Assembly (NCBI GenBank): GCA_016794925.1
Contig: JAEUIW010000009.1
Location: 62,001-126,000, forward strand
Length of the DNA stretch: 64,000 bases
Direction: 5' to 3'
From: Phycisphaerae bacterium
Lineage (GTDB): Bacteria; Planctomycetota; Phycisphaerae; Phycisphaerales; UBA1924
The notes beneath the pieces were generated by a model that was not told the origin of the DNA, made no database searches, and saw only the letters and a list, made by a program, of their open reading frames with translations. This document shows, in pieces, positions 23,820 to 32,359 of the stretch. The position numbers and the translations under genes were made by a program. Numbering within the stretch: the stretch's first letter is position 1; the number at the start of each line of letters is the position of its first letter.

Positions 23820-23857
23820 AGGACGCCCGCGGAGTTCCGCCGCACGGTCCGGGTTTG

Positions 23858-25066
23858 TCACACGCCGCGGGGCCGGGCCAGGGTTGCGATCGGCCCGGGC
23901 AGCGGGAGCCGGCGCGCCAAGTCGAGGAACCGGACCATATTGTCCCTTGTCTCGCCCAGGCTGTCGCCGCCGAATTTCTCCAACGCGGCCACGGCCACTT
24001 CGAAGGCCACCACGTTCTCCATGACCACGCTCGCGGCGGAGACGGCGCAGATGTCGGAGCGCTCGTAGGCGCTCGGGGCGGGGCGCTTGGTGTTCAGGTC
24101 CACGCTGGGCATGCCCCGCAGCAGGGTGCTGATGGGTTTCATCGTGCCGCGCACCACCAGCGGCGCGCCGTTGGTCATTCCGCCCTCGGTGCCGCCGGCG
24201 TTGTTGGTGTCACGCACGAATCCCAGCGCGGGCGTGTCGATCCGCGCCGGATCGAAGCGGATGGGATCGTGCACCTGCGAGCCGGTGCGGGCCGCGCAGT
24301 CCTTCCCCAGGCCGATCTCCACGGCCTTGAACGCCTGGATGCCCATCACCGCCGCGGCGAGGCGAGAATCGAGTCGATCGCGCCAGTGCATGGTGCTCCC
24401 CAGACCGGGAGGGCAGCCGAAGACGTGGCACTCGACCAGCCCGCCGACGGTGTCCTTGTCGATCTTGGCCTGGCGGATGGCGGCGCATTGGTCGGCGGTC
24501 GCGCCGGTGTCGGGGCAGTAGGTCTCGCTGGAGTCGCGGACCGTGACGAGCGATCGCCAATTGGCCTCCGTCACTTCGAGCGGGGTGGCGCCGTTGTGGA
24601 TCGCGCGCACGAATCCGAAGGTCTCGATGCCCAGCTCGCGCAGGAGCAGCCGGGCGAGGGCGCCGGCGGCGACCCGAGCGGCGGTTTCCCGCGCGCTGGC
24701 CCGCTCCAGCGTCTCGCGGCAGTCGGTCGTGAGGTACTTGATGCTCCCGGCGAGGTCGGCGTGGCCGGGGCGGGGCGTGTGCACCGGCGGAGTGCGGGCC
24801 ACGTCGTCCAGCCGCGAGTCCCGGTTGCGGATCAGCAGCGTGAGGGGCGAGCCGATCGTCCGGCCCAGGCGAACGCCCGAGAGGGCCTCGGCGGTGTCGC
24901 TCTCGATCCGCTGGCGGGCCCCACGCCCGTACCCGCCCTGGCGGCGGGCGAGCTCGCCGTTGACGAACGCGGCATCGAAGGGGACCCCGGCGGGCAGGCC
25001 GGTCACCACGGCGACCATGCCGGGACCGTGCGATTCCCCCGCGGTCTGGTAGCTGAGTCTGGTCAT
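23858..25066 (-). CDS. aroC: chorismate synthase
   Basis: 402 aa; the FMN-dependent final step of the shikimate pathway, making chorismate for aromatic amino acids, folate and quinones. Starts MTRLSYQTAGESHGPGMVAVVTGLPAG with the GESHG motif in place; other signatures are GGYGRGARQRIESD, PRPGHADLAG, ERASARETAARVAAGA (family ARETA/RVA block), NAGGTEGGMTNG and RSDICAVSAASVVMENV. Length is at the upper normal limit. GAGGA lies 9 nt before ATG. It follows the spermidine-synthase-like gene by 44 bp in the same direction, so the two may be cotranscribed. The call is secure. Confidence 0.96.
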   Translation of the reverse strand: MTRLSYQTAGESHGPGMVAVVTGLPAGVPFDAAFVNGELARRQGGYGRGARQRIESDTAEALSGVRLGRTIGSPLTLLIRNRDSRLDDVARTPPVHTPRPGHADLAGSIKYLTTDCRETLERASARETAARVAAGALARLLLRELGIETFGFVRAIHNGATPLEVTEANWRSLVTVRDSSETYCPDTGATADQCAAIRQAKIDKDTVGGLVECHVFGCPPGLGSTMHWRDRLDSRLAAAVMGIQAFKAVEIGLGKDCAARTGSQVHDPIRFDPARIDTPALGFVRDTNNAGGTEGGMTNGAPLVVRGTMKPISTLLRGMPSVDLNTKRPAPSAYERSDICAVSAASVVMENVVAFEVAVAALEKFGGDSLGETRDNMVRFLDLARRLPLPGPIATLARPRGV

Positions 25067-25110
25067 GGTTGGTCCTCACCCGGGCCCGGGAGACGGGATC
25101 TCGACTCGGC

Positions 25111-27495
25111 TCAGTCGCGCATGATCTTGAGCATGTTGGAGAAATCGTCAGTCCAGAGCCACTCCTCGCCCAGTGGCTTGAGCTCGGTCCACCTGCCGTT
25201 GGCCAGCTCCGTGACGTCGCGGAGATTGTTGACCAGGAGCACCCAGGTGCTGGCGTACTTGCCGACGTTCATCTCGCTGTCGCTGACGCCCCCGTCGTCC
25301 TGAATGATGGCCCGCATGCCGAGCTTGGTCGCGATGGAGGCGAGCAGGGGGGTCAGGTCCAGGTGCCGGTTGGAAATGTGGAACGCGAGCATGCCGTCGG
25401 GCATCATCTTGCGGCGGTACATCTCGACGGCCTCGAGCGTCATCAGGTGAACCGGGATGGCGTCGGAGCTGAAGGCGTCCAGGACGATGATCCCGTAGAG
25501 CCCGTCCTCCGCTTGCGCGAGCTTCAGGCGGGCGTCGCCGATGTACGCGTTCAGGATCGCGCCCCGGTCGAAAGCGTCGCCCATGTATGTGAACATGTTC
25601 CGGTTGGTGGCCAGGCGCAGGATCACCGGGTCGATCTCGTAGAACGACATGGCCTGCCCGCGCCGCGCGTACGCGGCCATCGTCCCCACGCCCATCCCGA
25701 CCACGGCCACCGAGCGGAACCTGGGGTCCGCCTTGTACGTCTCGAACACCTGCCCGATCGGCCCGGTCGGGTGGTAGTAGGACATGGGCACCGCACGCAG
25801 CTCGGGGCTCGCGCGGATCTGCTGCCCGTGGCGCGTCGTGCCGTGCATCAGCACGCGCCGGTAGTCGTACTCGTCCCGCTCCACGTGATAGATACCGAAG
25901 AATGTTCGGTCGCGCCACATCGTGGGGTACTGCATGTCCCGCTTCGCGTACCAGAACACGAACAGCGCCAGGATGCACAGGGCCAAGCGGGCCGGTCGTT
26001 TCCACGCCAGCAGCGCCAGCAGCGCCGTGGCGATCACGTAGAACACCAGGGACGGGAGCGTGCCAAGGTGGACGGCGACGGAGAACTCACGCAGCGCGTT
26101 CCAGAATGGCGGCGGCGTTTCCTCTTCCAGCGGCCTCCAGTACACCTCCCGCCAGAACCAGAACCAGAACATACCCCACGCCGCCACCACCACCGGCCAC
26201 ATCAGGTCCATGCCACGCCACCGCCAGACCCGCTTCCACCGCGGCAGCGGCACGCCCGCTTCGGCGGGTCCGGCGGACGCGGCGGGCTCGGGAGAGGAGC
26301 GGAAGCGAACCGCGGGCAGCAGGGCGCACACCGCGGCCAGAGCCAGCGGGAACTCGTACACGTCGTTGAACATCCGCGGCGCGAGCAGCGAGTTGAACAC
26401 GCCGCCGATCACGCCCCCGAGCGACATCAGCAGATAGTACTCGGTCAGGCGCGACACCTCGGGCCGTCGCCGCGCCAGCAGGCCGTGGCAGAGCATCGCG
26501 CCCAGAAAGAGCACCACCAGGTGCAGCGTGATGAGCAGGACGATCTCCTCGAGCACCTCCGCGAGCTGCGCGGCGCACAGGCCCACCGCCGCCAACGGAA
26601 GGAACTTGGCCACCCGCTCGGGCGAGAACGGGTTCCGGCGCGCGAACGCGAAGATGAACGTCAGCAGGTACACGGACAGCGGCAGCACCCACAGCAGCGG
26701 CATGGCCGCCACGTCCGTGGACAGGAAGAGCGACACGCTCAGCATCAGGCTCGAGGCCAGCGCCGACAGCCCCACCCACCACGCCCGCTGCACCCAGATC
26801 GGCCGGTCCGAGCCCAGCCGCGGCATGGTGTCACCGGCCTCCTCGCGCTGCACCTTGCGGCCCACGCGGCCCGCGCTCGCCGTCACTGCCGGCGCGATCC
26901 CCTCGCGCCGCCAGCGCACCACCCCGCACAGGACCACCAGCCCCGCGTACAGCCCGAAGCCCACCGCCCACCACCACGATTGCTGGCCCAGCGTCAGCGC
27001 GGGCTCGACCGCGAATGGGTACGCGAGTAGGCCCAGCAGGCTGCCGGCATTGCTCGCCGCATAAAGAAAATAAGGATCCGCCGCCCCCGCGGCGCCGGTG
27101 CGGCTGTACCACTCCTGGATCAGCGGGCCGGTGGTGGACACCACCAGGAACGGCAGGCCCACCATGATCACGAGCAAACCCAGCAGCTGGATCTCAGGGT
27201 GGGCGGTCTCCGTCGGGTTCCACCCCGCGGGCAGGCCCATGGGCAGGACCAGCAGGGGCACGAGCACCACCACCGCGTGGACACCCACCTGTGCGATCGG
27301 ACGACGAATTCGCGCGATCAGGTGCGCGTAGGCATACCCCGCCAGCAGGGCGGCCTGGAAGAACACCATGCAGGTGTTCCAGACGCTTGGCGACCCCCCC
27401 AGGCGGGGCAGCACCATCTTCGCGACCATCGGTTGCACCTGGAAAATCAGGAACGCGCCGACGAAGATCGTGATGGAATACAGGGCGGTGATCAC
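25111..27495 (-). CDS. membrane spermidine-synthase-like protein (fused transporter-like helices and SpeE-like domain)
   Basis: About 794 aa from GTG 27495, which stands 6 nt after TACGCT; the frame is open to 27558. The N-terminal two thirds contain about a dozen membrane helices (ITALYSITIFVGAFLIFQVQPMVAKMVLPRLGGSPSVWNT at the start, then paired helices). The C-terminal 260 residues form a SAM/decarboxy-SAM-binding Rossmann fold as in spermidine synthase: VAVVGMGVGTMAAYARRGQ, YEIDPVI, IGDARLKL, YGIIVLDAFSSDAIPVHLMTLEAVEMY. Such fusions are common in planctomycetes; whether they make polyamines is unknown. The aspartate of LDAFSSD fits the active-site loop. It is divergent from a pseudopilin gene. 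Confidence 0.85.
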   Translation of the reverse strand: MITALYSITIFVGAFLIFQVQPMVAKMVLPRLGGSPSVWNTCMVFFQAALLAGYAYAHLIARIRRPIAQVGVHAVVVLVPLLVLPMGLPAGWNPTETAHPEIQLLGLLVIMVGLPFLVVSTTGPLIQEWYSRTGAAGAADPYFLYAASNAGSLLGLLAYPFAVEPALTLGQQSWWWAVGFGLYAGLVVLCGVVRWRREGIAPAVTASAGRVGRKVQREEAGDTMPRLGSDRPIWVQRAWWVGLSALASSLMLSVSLFLSTDVAAMPLLWVLPLSVYLLTFIFAFARRNPFSPERVAKFLPLAAVGLCAAQLAEVLEEIVLLITLHLVVLFLGAMLCHGLLARRRPEVSRLTEYYLLMSLGGVIGGVFNSLLAPRMFNDVYEFPLALAAVCALLPAVRFRSSPEPAASAGPAEAGVPLPRWKRVWRWRGMDLMWPVVVAAWGMFWFWFWREVYWRPLEEETPPPFWNALREFSVAVHLGTLPSLVFYVIATALLALLAWKRPARLALCILALFVFWYAKRDMQYPTMWRDRTFFGIYHVERDEYDYRRVLMHGTTRHGQQIRASPELRAVPMSYYHPTGPIGQVFETYKADPRFRSVAVVGMGVGTMAAYARRGQAMSFYEIDPVILRLATNRNMFTYMGDAFDRGAILNAYIGDARLKLAQAEDGLYGIIVLDAFSSDAIPVHLMTLEAVEMYRRKMMPDGMLAFHISNRHLDLTPLLASIATKLGMRAIIQDDGGVSDSEMNVGKYASTWVLLVNNLRDVTELANGRWTELKPLGEEWLWTDDFSNMLKIMRD

Positions 27496-27501
27496 CACCC
27501 A

Positions 27502-27507
27502 AGCGTA
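27502..27507 (-). promoter_or_regulatory. -10 hexamer TACGCT, spermidine-synthase-like gene
   Basis: TACGCT lies 6 nt before GTG 27495 and 3 nt before a second GTG; no ribosome site. It selects the GTG over the longer open frame. Confidence 0.45.
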
Positions 27508-27570
27508 CCCGCACGCGGCCGGTCGCGGCCCGGGAATTCGACCGGTCCGCCGCGCCAACGATTGCGGAAC

Positions 27571-28263
27571 GTGACCCGCCGCGCCTTCACGCTGATCGAG
27601 CTATTGGTGGTCGTTGTGATCGTCGTGGTCCTGGTGGCGATCCTGCTTCCCGTACTGGCCTCGGCGCGCGAGGCCACCCGATCCACACGGTGCCTGTCGA
27701 ATCTCCGTCAAGTCGGCCAATCGCTGCGCGCTTACGCCGACGATCACAAGGGGTATTCTCCCGCTCTCGGGCAGCCCTACGGCGCGCTGCCCAACTGGGC
27801 CCTGGTCGTGCAGTCCCACGCACGGGGATCGGGCGCCACCCCCGCCGACCTCTACTCGACCCAGTCTGTGCTCGTGTGCACGTCCGCGCGCGCGTTCTAC
27901 GGGTTGGACATGACCCGCACCTACGCGGCGAATGTCACCGGGCACGCCGGTCTGCCCGGCGACCCGGACAACTACGACGACGCGCGCGGCATCGACCAGC
28001 CCGCGTTCCGGTCACACCTCCGGCTCGACCTCATCGCGCGGCCCAGCGACGCCTGCCTCGCGGTTGATTCCAGTTCCGGCCCGATCGCCGGCGGGGCCCC
28101 GCCCCCGACCCGGACCGCTTCGGTGCTCGATTTTCGACAACCGGCGCACGTGAGCGAGCGGTTGGGCCGCTACCACGGACACGGCTTCAACGCCGCGTTC
28201 GCGGACGGATCGGCACGGTCGCGCGCCGATCCGGATCCCGCCTGGGCGAGCTCATTGCCGTAA
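27571..28263 (+). CDS. prepilin-like protein with H-X9-DG motif (3 of 3)
   Basis: About 230 aa from GTG 27571 (TTG 27562 is possible). With this start the leader is only five residues (VTRRA), then [29 protein letters not shown], the strongest pseudopilin helix of the three and a good prepilin peptidase site. CLSNLRQVGQSLRAYADDHKGYSPA is the usual second block, and HGHGFNAAFADG gives H-X9-DG. Only 75 bp separate it from the divergent spermidine-synthase-like gene. Its last 12 bases overlap the end of queA on the other strand. It likely acts as a minor pseudopilin or surface fibre subunit; the partner genes are outside the window. Confidence 0.87.
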   Translation: MTRRAFTLIELLVVVVIVVVLVAILLPVLASAREATRSTRCLSNLRQVGQSLRAYADDHKGYSPALGQPYGALPNWALVVQSHARGSGATPADLYSTQSVLVCTSARAFYGLDMTRTYAANVTGHAGLPGDPDNYDDARGIDQPAFRSHLRLDLIARPSDACLAVDSSSGPIAGGAPPPTRTASVLDFRQPAHVSERLGRYHGHGFNAAFADGSARSRADPDPAWASSLP

Positions 28264-29391
28264 CGATCGTGGCGGCAAGATGAGCATGGCGTCCCCGTAC
28301 GAATAGAACCGGTACCGCTCGCGGATCGCCTCCTGGTAGATCGTCCGGAGCTGAGCCAGCCCGCCCGGCAGGCGCGCGGCGACCATCGCGAGCAGGGTCG
28401 TCCGGGGCATGTGGAAATTGGTCATCAGTGCGTCGGTGTGCGCCCAGCGGTGCCCGGGCGTGATGAGCAGGTTGGTCCAGCCCGATGCGCCGTGCTCCGC
28501 CGCGTCATCGAGGGACGGGCACGATTCGAGCGTTCGCGCGCTGGTGGTGCCCACCGCCACGATCCGGCCGCCCCGCGCCCGGACTTCCAGAATCCGGCGC
28601 GCGGTCGCGGCGGGCAACTCGAACCACTCCCGGTGCATCGGGTGACTCTCGACGAACTCGGTTTCCACCTCCTTGAACGTCCCGGTTCCCACGTGCAGCA
28701 CTGTCGGGGCGGTTCCAACCCCGCGGCGCGCCAGCGCGTCCAGCAGCTCGGGCGTGAAATGCAGCCCCGCGGTCGGCGCGGCGACCGAACCGCCTCGGGG
28801 AACCTCGGCGTAAACGGTCTGGTACCGCGCACGGTCCCGGGCGTCGTCCGGCGCCAACCGGGCACGCTTGCGAGCCGCGACGATGTACGGCGGCACCGGG
28901 GTCAGCCCCACCCGGTCAAGCAGCGACGCGGCCGATTGAACCGGGGACCCGTCCGCTTGCGCCACGCGCGCCAGCCACGCCCCATGTTCCTCCGGATCGC
29001 GCTGCACAAGGGTGAGGTTGATTCCCGCGTCGAGCTCCATTCCGTCCCACAGATCAATGACGACGCCGGGAGCCTGGCGGCGCGCCCGAATCAGCACGGA
29101 CCAGACCGGGCCTCGCTGAGCACATCGGTCTCGTTCCCCGAGGTACAACCCCTCGACCCGGCCACGGCTGTCCCGACGCACCCCCCTGAATCGAGCTTGA
29201 AGGACGCGTGTGACGTTCAGGATCAGCAGATCACCCGCTTCGAGGATGTCGGGCAGGTCGCGAACGTATCGATGCGAGCAGGCGGAATTGTCCCCGACCA
29301 CCATCAGGCGGGCCGCGTCACGCGGCTCGGTGGCCTCCGTAGCAACCAATTCAGGGGGTAATGTGTAGTCAAGATCTGTCGTTCGAAGCAT
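28252..29391 (-). CDS. queA: S-adenosylmethionine:tRNA ribosyltransferase-isomerase
   Basis: 379 aa; transfers the ribosyl moiety of SAM to preQ1 in tRNA to form epoxyqueuosine. ATG 29391 gives MLRTTDLDYTLPPELVATEATEPRDAARLMVV, the normal QueA N-terminus (FDYxLPxELIA...R). Other signatures are FRGVRRDSRGRVEGLYL, RYQTVYAEVPRGGSVAAPTAGLHFTPELLDAL, VGTGTFKEVE and LMTNFHMPRTTLLAMVAAR. Full length. No ribosome site or leaderless hexamer was found at the start. The other queuosine genes are not adjacent; FolE2, which can feed the pathway, lies 6 kb away. The call is secure. Confidence 0.95.
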   Translation of the reverse strand: MLRTTDLDYTLPPELVATEATEPRDAARLMVVGDNSACSHRYVRDLPDILEAGDLLILNVTRVLQARFRGVRRDSRGRVEGLYLGERDRCAQRGPVWSVLIRARRQAPGVVIDLWDGMELDAGINLTLVQRDPEEHGAWLARVAQADGSPVQSAASLLDRVGLTPVPPYIVAARKRARLAPDDARDRARYQTVYAEVPRGGSVAAPTAGLHFTPELLDALARRGVGTAPTVLHVGTGTFKEVETEFVESHPMHREWFELPAATARRILEVRARGGRIVAVGTTSARTLESCPSLDDAAEHGASGWTNLLITPGHRWAHTDALMTNFHMPRTTLLAMVAARLPGGLAQLRTIYQEAIRERYRFYSYGDAMLILPPRSLRQ

Positions 29392-29582
29392 GGGTTCGGC
29401 GCCGCCTGGTCCATCATTGTCCTCAAGCCGACGGGTTGCTCGCGGCAACGCGGTGTGTTGCCATCGGGCAGCGCGCGCCACAAAGCGATACCGGGTGCTG
29501 AGTCAGTTCCTCGGTACGGGGTTGGATCAGCCGGTATTCTCGGACGCATCAGCATGGGCACCCGCGCCGCACTGTTTCCGGC
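29392..29582. other. intergenic stretch upstream of queA
   Basis: No gene, clear promoter or hairpin with T-run was found here. It is less GC-biased than flanking coding DNA and presumably holds the queA promoter on the minus strand. Confidence 0.4.
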
Positions 29583-29969
29583 GTGCGAATCAGCGGGGCG
29601 CAATTGCAATCAGTGGCGACGTGTGCGCGGCGTACCGTGCGAAGCGTTGAGCACGTCGATCGGTTCGGTGATCCCTCGGACAGGTGCCGTGGGCATGACA
29701 GGGCAGGGGCACTTTCGCATGGGCGAGAGCCGCTCGATTTTGGCGATTATCTGGTGCGGGCGAATCGCCGGGATGGTGATGCGTTTACGCCGCTGGCGCC
29801 CGTGACGGCGGTGGTTGTGCCGGCGTTGGTCGGGTACTCGGGGCCCCGGCTGGGGGACGTTCCGGCGCCCAAGCAGTCCGAAGCCGGCGGCTTGGCTGCT
29901 CACGGCGGCGGGCCGCGTTGTGGCGCCGAGATTCTACTCATCGGCAAGCTGCTGGATTTGTACATCTGA
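29583..29969 (+). CDS. possible small hypothetical protein in the queA-EF-G gap
   Basis: An open frame of 128 codons from GTG 29583 lies in the 780-bp gap between queA and the EF-G gene. From about 29730 onward third positions become GC-rich in this frame and the translation becomes protein-like (PLDFGDYLVRANRRDGDAF, TPLAPVTAVVVPALVGYSG, GAEILLIGKLLDLYI), suggesting a real C-terminal part. The first 45 codons look less convincing, and a frameshift near 29719, where an ATG stands in another frame, is possible. No domain, signal peptide or ribosome site was recognised. It may be a genuine gene with an uncertain start, or a decayed one. Confidence 0.4.
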   Translation: MRISGAQLQSVATCARRTVRSVEHVDRFGDPSDRCRGHDRAGALSHGREPLDFGDYLVRANRRDGDAFTPLAPVTAVVVPALVGYSGPRLGDVPAPKQSEAGGLAAHGGGPRCGAEILLIGKLLDLYI

Positions 29970-29979
29970 GTGCGCGCCG

Positions 29980-30026
29980 GGTCGCCACTTGGCGGTGGCG
30001 ACCGAACCCGGGGGCTTCCCCGGGGG
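29980..30026 (+). promoter_or_regulatory. two tandem GC hairpins upstream of the EF-G gene
   Basis: A 9-bp perfect stem (29980-29988 with 29995-30003, 6-nt loop) is followed by a 7-bp stem (30007-30013 with 30018-30024, 4-nt loop). No T-run follows. They lie after the small hypothetical frame and just before the EF-G promoter hexamer; terminator-like or antitermination roles are possible. Confidence 0.5.
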
Positions 30027-30038
30027 ACGGTGTTGAAG

Positions 30039-30044
30039 TACACT
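30039..30044 (+). promoter_or_regulatory. -10 hexamer TACACT, EF-G paralogue
   Basis: TACACT lies 128 nt upstream of GTG 30173, implying a long 5' leader. It is embedded in the context GAAGTACACTGG, similar to GTATACTGG of the promoter at 19461. Confidence 0.4.
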
Positions 30045-30172
30045 GGCACCCCCAAGTCCCAGTGCCCGTTACCGCACCCCCCGGCTCCACATGACCCCGC
30101 GTGCTCTGAATTGACCGCGATGGGGTCGGGACGCACGGACGGGAGGCTGAGCGGGGCCGAGGAGGCCGACGC

Positions 30173-32263
30173 GTGTCCACGTTCACCCCCCCGTCCGACA
30201 TCCGCAACATCGTCCTGACCGGTCACGCCGGCAGCGGCAAGACGACCCTGGTTGAGCGTTTGCTGTTTGACACCAAGGCCGTGTCGCGGCTGGGCACGGT
30301 GGAAGAGGGGAACACGACCTCCGACCACACGACCGAGGAGAAGCAGCACAAGCACTCGCTGTTCTCGTCGCTCATGCACTTCCGTTTCCACGGTCACCTC
30401 GTGAACCTGATCGACACTCCGGGTCTGGGTGATTTCCTGGGCCAGTCGATCGCGGCCATGCCCGCGTGCGAGACGGTGGCGGTGGTGGTGGACGCGGTGA
30501 AGGGGATCGAGCCGGTGACGCGCCGGATGATGAACCTGGCGGCGGACCGCAAGATCCCGCGGATGATCATCGTGAACAAGATCGACGCGCCCGAGGCGAG
30601 CCCCGAGCGTCTGACGGCGCAGCTCCGCGAGGCGTTCGGGCCGGTGTGCCTGCCGATCAACCTCCCGACCAACGGGGGCAAGTCGGTGGTCAACGTCTTC
30701 GACCACGACGGGACGGACGCGGCCGGCGACGCGGCGGATTTTTCGAGCGTGGCGGAGGCGCACCGCGCCATCATCGAGCAGATCGTCGAGGTGGAGGAGC
30801 GTCTGATGGAGACGTACCTCGAGAAGGGCGAGGCGTTCAGCCCCGAGGACCTGCACGGCGCGTTCGAGAAGTGCCTGGGGGAGGCGCACCTGGTGCCGAT
30901 CTGCTTCGTCTCGGCCCGCACGGGGGCGGGCGTCGACGACCTGTTGCACATCTTCGCGGACCTGTGCCCCGCGCCGACGGAGGTCAACCCGCCGGAGTTC
31001 GTCTACCGCCCGATCTCCCCCGCCGGTGACGCCGGCGACGAGCAGGAGTTCAATCCGAACCCGGACCCCGCGGGGAAGACCATCGCGCACGTGTTCAAGG
31101 TGACGACCGACCCGTTCGTGGGCAAGCTGGCGTTCTTCCGGGTCCATTCGGGGGTGGTCCGCACGAAGGACGAGCTGCTGCTGAACGATCACAAGAAGCC
31201 GCTGCGGATGGGGCACCTGCTGAAGGTGCAGGGCAAGGAGATGACGGAGGTTCACGAGCTGGGGCCGGGCGACATCGGGGCGGTGTCGAAGATCGACGAG
31301 ATCCAGTTCAACGGCGTTCTGCACGACTCGCACGAGCACGATTCGGTGCACCTCAAGCCGCTCGCGCTGCCGCGCCCGCTGTACGGCCTGGCGGTGGAGC
31401 TGAAGAACCACGCGGACGAAGCGAAGTTCGCGACGGGCTGCCACAAGCTCTCGGAAGAGGACCCCTGCTTCCGCATGGAGCGGATCCCGGCCACGAAACA
31501 GACGGTGATCTCGGGGCTGGGCGAGCTGCACCTGCGGGTGGTCCTGGAGCGGCTCAAGCACAACTTCAACATCGACCTGATCACGTCCAAGCCCAAGGTC
31601 GCGTACAAGGAGACGATCACGGCCCGGGCCGACGGGCACCATCGTCACAAGAAGCAGACGGGCGGGGCGGGGCAGTTCGGCGAGGTGTACCTGCGTGTCG
31701 AGCCGCTGCCTGCGGATCACGAGACCGGATTCGAGTTCGTCTCCGAGGTGGTGGGGGGGACGGTGCCGCGTCAGTACTGGCCGGCGGTTGAGAAGGGGGT
31801 GCGGATGATCCTGTCGGAGGGCGCGATCGCGGGGTACCCGCTCACGGGCGTGCGGGTGGCGCTGTACGACGGGAAGTACCACGACGTGGACAGCAAGGAG
31901 GTTGCGTTCGTGACCGCCGGGAAGAAGGCGTTCATCGACGCGGTGCGGAAGGCCCGCCCGGCGTTGCTGGAGCCGATCGTGACGCTCGAGATATCGGCGC
32001 CGGCCAAGTTTGTCGGCGACGTGAACGGGATGCTCTCGACCAAGCGCGGCCGCGTGCAGGACACCATCATGGACGACAACGACATCGCGGTGATCACGGC
32101 GCAGGCCCCGCTGGCGGAGCTCTCGAACTTCGCCAACGAGCTCAAGTCGCTCACGGCCGGCCAGGGCTCGTTCTCGATGGACTACTCGCACGACGAGCAC
32201 ACCCCGGCGAACATCCAGGCGGCCGTGGTCGCGGCGTACAAGCCCCACCCGGACGAGGATTGA
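30173..32263 (+). CDS. fusA: elongation factor G paralogue (EF-G2 type)
   Basis: 696 aa from GTG 30173, with GAGGAGG 7 nt upstream. Domains follow EF-G order: GTPase with P-loop GHAGSGKTT (17-25) in place of the usual AHIDAGKTT, switch II DTPGLGDF (81-88), VNKID, then domain II and the C-terminal III-V modules (GLGELHLRVVLERLKHNFNIDL, GAGQFGEVYLRVEPL, TAQAPLAELSNFANELKSLTAGQG). The catalytic His of DTPGH is Leu (L85). Paralogues called EF-G2 also lose this His, usually to Tyr, and have unusual GTPase behaviour. A canonical EF-G would be encoded elsewhere, next to the ribosomal genes. A role in translation or ribosome rescue is inferred. Confidence 0.9.
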   Translation: MSTFTPPSDIRNIVLTGHAGSGKTTLVERLLFDTKAVSRLGTVEEGNTTSDHTTEEKQHKHSLFSSLMHFRFHGHLVNLIDTPGLGDFLGQSIAAMPACETVAVVVDAVKGIEPVTRRMMNLAADRKIPRMIIVNKIDAPEASPERLTAQLREAFGPVCLPINLPTNGGKSVVNVFDHDGTDAAGDAADFSSVAEAHRAIIEQIVEVEERLMETYLEKGEAFSPEDLHGAFEKCLGEAHLVPICFVSARTGAGVDDLLHIFADLCPAPTEVNPPEFVYRPISPAGDAGDEQEFNPNPDPAGKTIAHVFKVTTDPFVGKLAFFRVHSGVVRTKDELLLNDHKKPLRMGHLLKVQGKEMTEVHELGPGDIGAVSKIDEIQFNGVLHDSHEHDSVHLKPLALPRPLYGLAVELKNHADEAKFATGCHKLSEEDPCFRMERIPATKQTVISGLGELHLRVVLERLKHNFNIDLITSKPKVAYKETITARADGHHRHKKQTGGAGQFGEVYLRVEPLPADHETGFEFVSEVVGGTVPRQYWPAVEKGVRMILSEGAIAGYPLTGVRVALYDGKYHDVDSKEVAFVTAGKKAFIDAVRKARPALLEPIVTLEISAPAKFVGDVNGMLSTKRGRVQDTIMDDNDIAVITAQAPLAELSNFANELKSLTAGQGSFSMDYSHDEHTPANIQAAVVAAYKPHPDED

Positions 32264-32359
32264 AGTGAAATCGTCCGCGGGAGGCGTTCGCGGACTGGAC
32301 TTGGCCTGCTCGGGGGCGTGGAATGTCCGGAGCTTGGTTCTCGCACGGAGGATCTCCCC

